A stretch of DNA of 64,000 nucleotides. Source: Veillonella sp. CHU740 (GTDB taxonomy: Bacteria; Bacillota; Negativicutes; Veillonellales; Veillonellaceae). The notes under the pieces are model-generated. The model did no database searches. It worked only from the letters and a program-made list of their open reading frames with translations, and was not told where the DNA came from. A program made the position numbers and the translations under genes. The stretch is from the NCBI RefSeq assembly GCF_003992055.1, contig NZ_RQVD01000002.1, positions 124,001 through 188,000 of the forward strand, read 5' to 3'. Below are positions 58,203-64,000 of the stretch, one piece after another; positions within the stretch are counted from its first letter, which is position 1, and every line of letters starts with the position of its first letter.

Positions 58203-59219
58203 TTATCGTTTCATAAATGCAGGCACTTCTGGAGAGTTACTACCTGCACCAAATGGAGATTTACGAGCAAAGCTATTGCTAGAACCTTGATCACCAAATC
58301 CAGTTGCTACTACAGTAATATATACTTTGTCTCCAGCATTCTCATCAATAACAGAACCAAAAATAATATTTGCTTCTGGATCTGCAGCTTCAGAAATAAT
58401 TTCTGCTGCTTCATTGATTTCGAATAAGCTTAATTCTTCGCTACCTGTGATGTTTAACAAGATGCCTTTTGCACCGTCAATAGAAGTTTCTAACAATGGG
58501 CTGTTGATAGCTTGTTTTGCAGCATCCACAGCACGGTTTTCGCCTTCACCAACACCGATACCCATCAATGCTTCACCTTGGTTAGTCATGATAGTTTTAA
58601 CATCAGCAAAGTCAAGGTTAATTAAACCTGGTTTTGTAATCAAATCAGAAATACCTTTGATACCTTGACGCAATACTTCATCCGCAGTTAAGAACGCATC
58701 TTTCAAAGATGTTTTGCGGTCAATAATGCCCAATAAGCGATCATTTGGAATCGTGATGATAGTGTCTACTTTACCAGTTAATGCTTCAATACCACGTTCT
58801 GCTTGTTCTTTACGTTTTTTACCTTCAAAGCCAAATGGTTTTGTTACAACACCTACTGTTAATGCACCAGCTTCACGAGCACATTCAGCTACCACAGGAG
58901 CAGCACCTGTACCAGTACCACCACCCATACCAGCAGTAACGAATACCATATCAGCACCTTGAAGGGCTTTCAAAATATCTTCGCGACTTTCTTCTGCAGC
59001 TTCACGACCTACTTCTGGATTAGCACCAGCGCCCAAGCCTTTAGTTGCTTTTTCACCAATTTGAATACGAACTGGTACATTAGTACCATCTAAGGCTTGT
59101 GTCTCTGTATTAGCTACTAAGAAGTCAACATTTTCTAAGTCGCTGCCAATCATACGAGAAACGGCATTTCCGCCGCCGCCACCAACACCAATAACTTTAA
59201 TTTTTGCAAATTCTGACAT
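58203..59219 (-). CDS. ftsZ: Cell division protein FtsZ
   Basis: 338 aa. The tubulin signature is [19 protein letters not shown] (about residue 100), with [15 protein letters not shown] at the N-terminus and the T7 loop [11 protein letters not shown]. It ends [10 protein letters not shown], the conserved C-terminal peptide that binds FtsA or SepF. The ATG at 59219 has GAGGAGG in front; the longer frame has no support. It is preceded by a 165-bp gap from ftsQ that contains a TATAAT (59271-59276), a possible own promoter. No ftsA lies between ftsQ and ftsZ. Confidence 0.97.
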   Translation of the reverse strand: MSEFAKIKVIGVGGGGGNAVSRMIGSDLENVDFLVANTETQALDGTNVPVRIQIGEKATKGLGAGANPEVGREAAEESREDILKALQGADMVFVTAGMGGGTGTGAAPVVAECAREAGALTVGVVTKPFGFEGKKRKEQAERGIEALTGKVDTIITIPNDRLLGIIDRKTSLKDAFLTADEVLRQGIKGISDLITKPGLINLDFADVKTIMTNQGEALMGIGVGEGENRAVDAAKQAINSPLLETSIDGAKGILLNITGSEELSLFEINEAAEIISEAADPEANIIFGSVIDENAGDKVYITVVATGFGDQGSSNSFARKSPFGAGSNSPEVPAFMKR

Positions 59220-59386
59220 CGAATGATCCTCCTCTTCACTAGAGATATATTTCATATACGATCCTATGACATTATACTACTAGTCTATCTTATCTTTTAT
59301 AATTTGCTTTTATTTTACAATATATTTTAATTTTTTTCAATGAAAGCCATTAACAAAATCATTCCTAGCTTACATTAGTCAAGATT

Positions 59387-60265
59387 TTATTGAGTTTTAA
59401 TGTAAGGAGATTTAATATTTACATCAATAAATTCTGCAGAAACATGGCGCTGCGATACATCCTGAATCATATCGGTAGTAATTTTAGCTTTTTCTTCCAA
59501 ATCACTTCTATCTCCAATGTGAATCGGCAAGCCATCCACTGTATAAGCGATGATATGCTCAGCATCACCTACATTAATTTCTCCAATTTGTTTTCTTTTA
59601 TCTTCAGGAAATCCCATCATGTACGTAATAGCCCCTCGAATTCCCTCTGATTCAATAGTGTCCCCCAATAAAGCGTTTCCCAAGCGCACGCCAGATATAA
59701 TAGGCACTGTCGTATCGGGAATGGTTGGGCTACTTGCGATAACCATACCTTGTCTATCTAAAGCAACAAAGCCAAATTGAGAGGGTACTACCACAACAGC
59801 TGTACGTTCTTTCACATCTACTTGCAAAGTAAGAGGAAGTGCATACGATACATGCGCTGTGTCAACACGCATATCTTTTTGCAATCGCTCTTCAAGCGCT
59901 CCCGTTCTCACACGTAATATATTCACTGGATATCCTAAATCACCAATGGCCACCACATCTTCTGATGACAACTGATTCGTGCCTGTCACTTGAATTTGTC
60001 CTATTGGCAACGGCAATGTAAATAGGCCAATAATAAGAGCGGCGCCAATGACAGTTTTCCACACGATAGACTTAGAAGGAGTCCGTTTCTTTTTGATACG
60101 TCGCCGCCTTTTTACTCGGTGTGGACCATCTGGTGTATCAATGGTAACAATTTCCCAAGTAGAGTCCTCTTCCGCAGTAGGAGAAACAGTTCTTTCATCA
60201 ATAGTAGCAACTGTATCGCCTTCCTGTCTTTCAAATCTAAATTCCTCAGATCTATTCGAACGCAT
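59387..60265 (-). CDS. ftsQ: Cell division protein FtsQ/DivIB
   Basis: 292 aa. A basic cytoplasmic lead (HRVKRRRRIKKKRTPSK) is followed by one transmembrane helix (TVIGAALIIGLFTLPLPIG, about residue 75), a POTRA domain (GQIQVTGTNQLSSEDVVAIG) and the FtsQ beta domain (VKERTAVVVVPSQFGFVALDRQG). It acts in the divisome in the periplasm. The ATG at 60265 has TAGGAG five bases upstream. It starts 8 nt after ddl. Confidence 0.93.
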   Translation of the reverse strand: MRSNRSEEFRFERQEGDTVATIDERTVSPTAEEDSTWEIVTIDTPDGPHRVKRRRRIKKKRTPSKSIVWKTVIGAALIIGLFTLPLPIGQIQVTGTNQLSSEDVVAIGDLGYPVNILRVRTGALEERLQKDMRVDTAHVSYALPLTLQVDVKERTAVVVVPSQFGFVALDRQGMVIASSPTIPDTTVPIISGVRLGNALLGDTIESEGIRGAITYMMGFPEDKRKQIGEINVGDAEHIIAYTVDGLPIHIGDRSDLEEKAKITTDMIQDVSQRHVSAEFIDVNIKSPYIKTQ

Positions 60266-60273
60266 ATCCACTC

Positions 60274-61206
60274 CTAAAACTTATGTAATCCAGCGGAATG
60301 TAAAATTTGTTCGCATAGCTCAGGAAATTCGATGCCAACAGCTTTTGCTGCTTTTGGCACTAAGGAAGTCGCGGTCATGCCTGGCACTGTATTATATTCT
60401 AGTACAAACATGTCTTCACGATCATTCATCATGATGTCTACACGAATCACTCCAGCACATTGCATTTGGCGATACACAGACTCACCTATCTGCTGCATCT
60501 TAGCGGACTGTTCCTTCGTAATTGGGGCAGGCACCAAATACTCAGTAGCACCAGTTGTATATTTAGAAGCATAATCATATTCTCCAGAGTGAGGTCTAAT
60601 CTCTATAACTGGAAGCGCTTTTCCATCTAATACGGATACAGTAAACTCTCTACCATCCACAAAATCCTCTACAACGATGACATGATCAATCTCTAAGATT
60701 TGTTTAACTTCTTGCTCTACCTTAGATGCTTCTTTAATAATAGATACACCAATACTGGAACCTTGACTAGCCGCTTTCACTACAAATGGCACAGTAAAAT
60801 TGCTAGCAATGTCGGTTAGAATCTCTTCCACTGATTGTTGTTGTTGATCATAGGATTTTGATCGAGCAGTAGGAATCTGAGCCCCTAAGAAGACATGCTT
60901 ACTCATTTTTTTATTCATCCCTACAGCATGGGCCATAATGCCAGAACCTGTATAAGGAATACCAGCCATTTCCAAGGCCCCTTGCAGTGCCCCATCTTCA
61001 CCATATTTACCATGGATCGCATTAAATACAACATCACATTCTAATTGTTGCAAGTCCTGTACCACAGTCGCTGGATTACATTCTAATGTATTGGCTTTGT
61101 ATCCTTTACTTTGTAACGCCTCAGCAATGGCACCAGCCGTTCTTCTCGATACTTCGGCTTCTTTTGATGGCCCTCCCATGAGGACAACAATGCGTTTATC
61201 TTTCAC
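60274..61206 (-). CDS. ddl: D-alanine--D-alanine ligase
   Basis: 310 aa, an ATP-grasp enzyme. Conserved blocks are VLMGGPSKEAEVSRRTA at the N-terminus, NAIHGKYGEDGALQGALEM, PFVVKAASQGSSIGVSII, and the metal-binding FVLEYNTVPGMTATSL. It makes D-Ala-D-Ala for peptidoglycan. The start is GTG at 61206, one base past the murC stop, with GGAGGAG inside the end of murC. Confidence 0.96.
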   Translation of the reverse strand: MKDKRIVVLMGGPSKEAEVSRRTAGAIAEALQSKGYKANTLECNPATVVQDLQQLECDVVFNAIHGKYGEDGALQGALEMAGIPYTGSGIMAHAVGMNKKMSKHVFLGAQIPTARSKSYDQQQQSVEEILTDIASNFTVPFVVKAASQGSSIGVSIIKEASKVEQEVKQILEIDHVIVVEDFVDGREFTVSVLDGKALPVIEIRPHSGEYDYASKYTTGATEYLVPAPITKEQSAKMQQIGESVYRQMQCAGVIRVDIMMNDREDMFVLEYNTVPGMTATSLVPKAAKAVGIEFPELCEQILHSAGLHKF

Positions 61207-61207
61207 T

Positions 61208-62581
61208 TTATTTCTCCTCCAATAAAGCTAATATTTTTGGACCATATTGATTGATATTACCTGCGCCCATAGTGATGACTAAATCATTTGGTTCAATCAC
61301 TTTAAGAGCTTCTTCTGGCAATGTATTCACATCAGCTACATAGCGCACTTCTTTTCCTGTTAACTCTTTGATCATCAGTGGAATGGACATACCATCAATC
61401 CCTGGCTCTGGCTTTTCGCCTGCGCTATAAATATCAGTAATAAACACTACATCGGCTTCTGTGAAAGCTGTACCAAATTCTCTAAGCAACAATTTTGTAC
61501 GGCTAAATCGATGTGGTTGGAATAAAATTACTACACGATGGTCTTCTAATGATTTTGCAGCCTTAATGGTAGCTGCAATTTCAGTTGGATGGTGAGCGTA
61601 ATCATCTACAACCCATACATCTTTCACATGACCTTTTGTTTCAAATCTACGTTTTGCACCGATAAATTTACGCAATGCTTGTGCCACTACTTCAAAGGAC
61701 AAACCTTCTCCAAGGGCTACCACAAGTGCACCTAGCGCATTCAATGCATTATGTTGTCCTGGTACAGCTAATCGCAAAGTACCTAACACTTCATCCTTAT
61801 GAACAACTTCAAAGGTAGTAATCCCTTGTTCAATACGTAAGTTATCTATGCGATAATCATTGCCAGCCCCTAACCCATAGGTAATACAAGTTCGTTTGAT
61901 ATCTGGCATAATTCGACGAATAGATGGATTGTCACCGCATACAACAGCTACACCATCTTCTGGTAATTTCATAGAAAACTCTGTGAAAGCCCGCAGTAAG
62001 TTTTCCACCGTCCGATAGTGGTCCATATGGTCATTTTCAATATTTGTAATTACAATGCGTTTCGGATTTAAATGTAAGAATGAGCCATCGCTTTCATCGG
62101 CTTCCGCAATACTATATTTTCCTTTGCCTACATGACTACTGCCTTGTAAATAGTCTACCTCTCCGCCGATAATAATCGTTGGATCTTGGTTGGCTTCCAT
62201 AAAAATTTGACCTAGCATCGATGTAGTTGTGGTCTTTCCATGAGCACCAGCGACCGCAATACCATAAGTCTCATCCAAAACAGCTTTTACAATATCAGAA
62301 CGATGCAAAATCGGAATATTTCGTTCACGAGCTCCAATAATTTCAGGATTATCTTCATGAATCGCCGTGGATCGAATAACAACATCCGCCCCTTCTACAT
62401 GTGATGCATCATGACCTAAAAATATAGTTGCCCCCGCATTTCTAAACTTTTCTGTGGTCGGAGATTCTTGAATATCTGAGCCTGACACAGTAAATCCTTT
62501 TTCAATTAACACATGAGCAATGGCGCGCATACCAGAGCCTGCGATGCCGATTAAATGTATACGTTTATAGGTATCTAACAT
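61208..62581 (-). CDS. murC: UDP-N-acetylmuramate--L-alanine ligase
   Basis: 457 aa. Mur ligase motifs: HLIGIAGSGMRAIAHVL at the N-terminus, the ATP loop AVAGAHGKTTTTSML (about residue 110), NIENDHMDHY, and VDDYAHHPTEIAATI. It adds L-Ala to UDP-MurNAc. It lies between murG and ddl; no murB follows it here. Confidence 0.96.
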   Translation of the reverse strand: MLDTYKRIHLIGIAGSGMRAIAHVLIEKGFTVSGSDIQESPTTEKFRNAGATIFLGHDASHVEGADVVIRSTAIHEDNPEIIGARERNIPILHRSDIVKAVLDETYGIAVAGAHGKTTTTSMLGQIFMEANQDPTIIIGGEVDYLQGSSHVGKGKYSIAEADESDGSFLHLNPKRIVITNIENDHMDHYRTVENLLRAFTEFSMKLPEDGVAVVCGDNPSIRRIMPDIKRTCITYGLGAGNDYRIDNLRIEQGITTFEVVHKDEVLGTLRLAVPGQHNALNALGALVVALGEGLSFEVVAQALRKFIGAKRRFETKGHVKDVWVVDDYAHHPTEIAATIKAAKSLEDHRVVILFQPHRFSRTKLLLREFGTAFTEADVVFITDIYSAGEKPEPGIDGMSIPLMIKELTGKEVRYVADVNTLPEEALKVIEPNDLVITMGAGNINQYGPKILALLEEK

Positions 62582-62595
62582 GAAGATACTCCTCT

Positions 62596-63702
62596 CTATG
62601 ATTTAGTAATAGATAATGCCAACTTTGCAATGTCTTCAGCTGCTTTTGGTTTTCCTAGCCCTAAAGTAGCTTCTGCCATCAATTTACGTCGTTCTGCTGT
62701 TTCTAATAACGATGTTAGCGCTGTTAATAATGTAGCCCCATTGAGTTCTGAATCAAGAATCATATCAGCCGCTCCAGCTGATACAAAAGCTTTCGCATTA
62801 TATGTTTGATGATCTGCTGCGGCATACGGATATGGTATCAAAATAGATGGAATCCCACGGACTGCCAGTTCTGCTAATCCAATGGCTCCGGAGCGGAAAA
62901 TTGCCACATCAGATGCTGCCATAGCCATATCCATATTGTCTAAATACGGTACTATATGTGAAGCTTCACTATATGTTGCTCCTTCTTGCATGCCTAGACT
63001 ATCGCATACACGTCCATATTCATCAGTACCTGTGGCGTGAATAATTTTTACATCTGTTCTACCTTTGAATGCTTCATGAACAGCTGCCATGGCCGTATTA
63101 ATACTTCTAGCACCTCGAGATCCACCTGCTACTAAGATCGCAGTTTGATGCTCTTGAATACCAAAAAACTGACGTGCCTTGTCTCGATCCGCTGCTACTA
63201 CAGCTGGTCTTACAGGATTACCAGTATACACTACTTGTTTAGCTTTTGGAAACGCCCTAACTGCCTCTTCATAACCAACAGCTACCACATCCACAAAACG
63301 GCTCAATATTTTATTCGTAATACCTGGCACAACATTTTGTTCTTGAATCAACGTAGGAATCCCACGCAAAGCTGCCGCCATCAGCAATGGACCACACACA
63401 TAGCCCCCTGTACCAATCACAATATCAGGCTTAAACTTTGAAATCAAACCATTTGCTTTCCACAAAGAACTAATTGTTTTTCCTGCGGTAATAAATGTAT
63501 CTAAAGAAAAGCTACGTTGCAGCCCTTGTACAGGTAATGTAGTAAAAGGAATTCCTTCTTTGGGAACGATGCGAGACTCTAATCCTTTATCTGTTCCTAC
63601 ATATAAAAAATTGGCATCTACCATTGTTTGTAACGTTTTATATATGGTTATGGCTGGATAGATATGTCCACCAGTGCCACCACCTGAAATCATGATATTC
63701 AT
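62596..63702 (-). CDS. murG: UDP-GlcNAc--lipid-linked MurNAc-pentapeptide transferase MurG
   Basis: 368 aa, GT-B glycosyltransferase. G-loops are SGGGTGGHIYPAITI at the N-terminus and VAGGSRGARSINTAM (about residue 195). The acceptor region has GTGGYVCGPLLMAA, and FRSGAIGLAELAVRGIPSILIPYPYAAADHQT is the UDP-GlcNAc site. It makes lipid II. It starts 10 nt after murD; ftsW, common at this place, is missing. Confidence 0.96.
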   Translation of the reverse strand: MNIMISGGGTGGHIYPAITIYKTLQTMVDANFLYVGTDKGLESRIVPKEGIPFTTLPVQGLQRSFSLDTFITAGKTISSLWKANGLISKFKPDIVIGTGGYVCGPLLMAAALRGIPTLIQEQNVVPGITNKILSRFVDVVAVGYEEAVRAFPKAKQVVYTGNPVRPAVVAADRDKARQFFGIQEHQTAILVAGGSRGARSINTAMAAVHEAFKGRTDVKIIHATGTDEYGRVCDSLGMQEGATYSEASHIVPYLDNMDMAMAASDVAIFRSGAIGLAELAVRGIPSILIPYPYAAADHQTYNAKAFVSAGAADMILDSELNGATLLTALTSLLETAERRKLMAEATLGLGKPKAAEDIAKLALSITKS

Positions 63703-63712
63703 GTATAACCTC

Positions 63713-64000
63713 TTACAATCGTTCTACAAGTCTTCGGAAATGATCACCGCGATCTTCAAATCTGGCATACCAATCAAAACTAGCACATGCTGGAGATAAT
63801 AACACAATATCTCCCTCTTCTGCAATACGAGCGCTCAGCTGCACAGCCTCTTCCATAGATTCACAACGATGAATATGCGCCACACCGGCTTTGACTGCTG
63901 CTTCGGCAAACCGTTGAGCAGCTTCACCAATTAAGATAAGCTCTTTCACATTGGTTTTTACAAGATCCATCAATTCCTTTAAATCTGTCATCTTATCTTT
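63713..64000 (-). CDS. murD: UDP-N-acetylmuramoylalanine--D-glutamate ligase MurD (partial, N-terminus outside window)
   Basis: About 95 C-terminal residues are visible. VLLSPACASFDWYARFEDRGDHFRRLV is the well-known MurD C-terminal signature. The frame is open to the right edge, so the internal ATG at 63991 is not the start. It adds D-Glu in peptidoglycan precursor synthesis and belongs to the murD-murG-murC-ddl-ftsQ-ftsZ cluster. Confidence 0.93.
   Translation of the reverse strand, partial: KDKMTDLKELMDLVKTNVKELILIGEAAQRFAEAAVKAGVAHIHRCESMEEAVQLSARIAEEGDIVLLSPACASFDWYARFEDRGDHFRRLVERL

Overview
The window looks like chromosomal DNA of a Veillonella-type bacterium (Negativicutes, the diderm Firmicutes). 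This is inferred from two sets of genes side by side. The Firmicutes-style set is mutS2, pcrA, a CBS-containing family II pyrophosphatase, ppsR with a CcpN-like regulator, and fabK. The outer-membrane set is a giant YadA-like trimeric autotransporter, a classical autotransporter, an RND pump and a small beta-barrel protein. The DNA is AT-rich and nearly every gene is on the minus strand; only fabK and a gamma-carbonic-anhydrase gene are on the plus strand. I saw no rRNA, tRNA or CRISPR array.

Layout, low to high coordinates. 1-2208: two radical-SAM genes, the first cut by the window edge. 2278-3626: a complete IS256-superfamily (IS1249-like) element with 25-bp terminal inverted repeats and an 8-bp target duplication. 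It sits between the terminator of an autotransporter gene and the -10 box of a radical-SAM gene. 3670-16685: two surface adhesin genes. The first has a stop at codon 3 of its best start and a poly-G tract upstream of its promoter. The second encodes a 3266-aa repeat-built trimeric adhesin. 16686-17956: a 1.3-kb gene-poor stretch holding a 405-bp tandem duplication. Each copy has a putative small RNA (extended -10 promoter plus intrinsic terminator) followed by a long multi-stem element; a further copy of that element lies 11.5 kb away, between tyrS and ppsA.

17957-22865: RND efflux operon (TetR, membrane-fusion lipoprotein, permease). 22967-24283: an ATPase of the AAA_14/DUF4143 type. 24448-29330: a PEP-synthase block (ppsA, CcpN-like CBS regulator, ppsR kinase/phosphorylase, dgt). 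29614-46194: housekeeping genes (tyrS, class A PBP, mutS2, U32 peptidase-like, pheT, pheS, thioesterase, ligA, pcrA). 46260-48716: pyrophosphatase, rpmF with its DUF177 partner, and a 45-aa rubredoxin. 48906-50272: TPM-domain protein and LemA. 50577-52190: fabK and a gamma-carbonic anhydrase on the plus strand. 52245-55631: a small exported protein and the anaerobic ribonucleotide reductase pair nrdG/nrdD, with a promoter carrying two NrdR-box-like sites. 56122-57319: bioY and a MaoC-like gene behind a BirA-like operator. 57605-64000: the end of the division/cell-wall cluster (murD, murG, murC, ddl, ftsQ, ftsZ) with a small outer-membrane barrel gene immediately after ftsZ.

The most unusual parts are the structured repeats and tandem small-RNA candidates at 17.2-17.97 kb and 29.4-29.6 kb, and the signs of on/off variation in the surface-protein genes.
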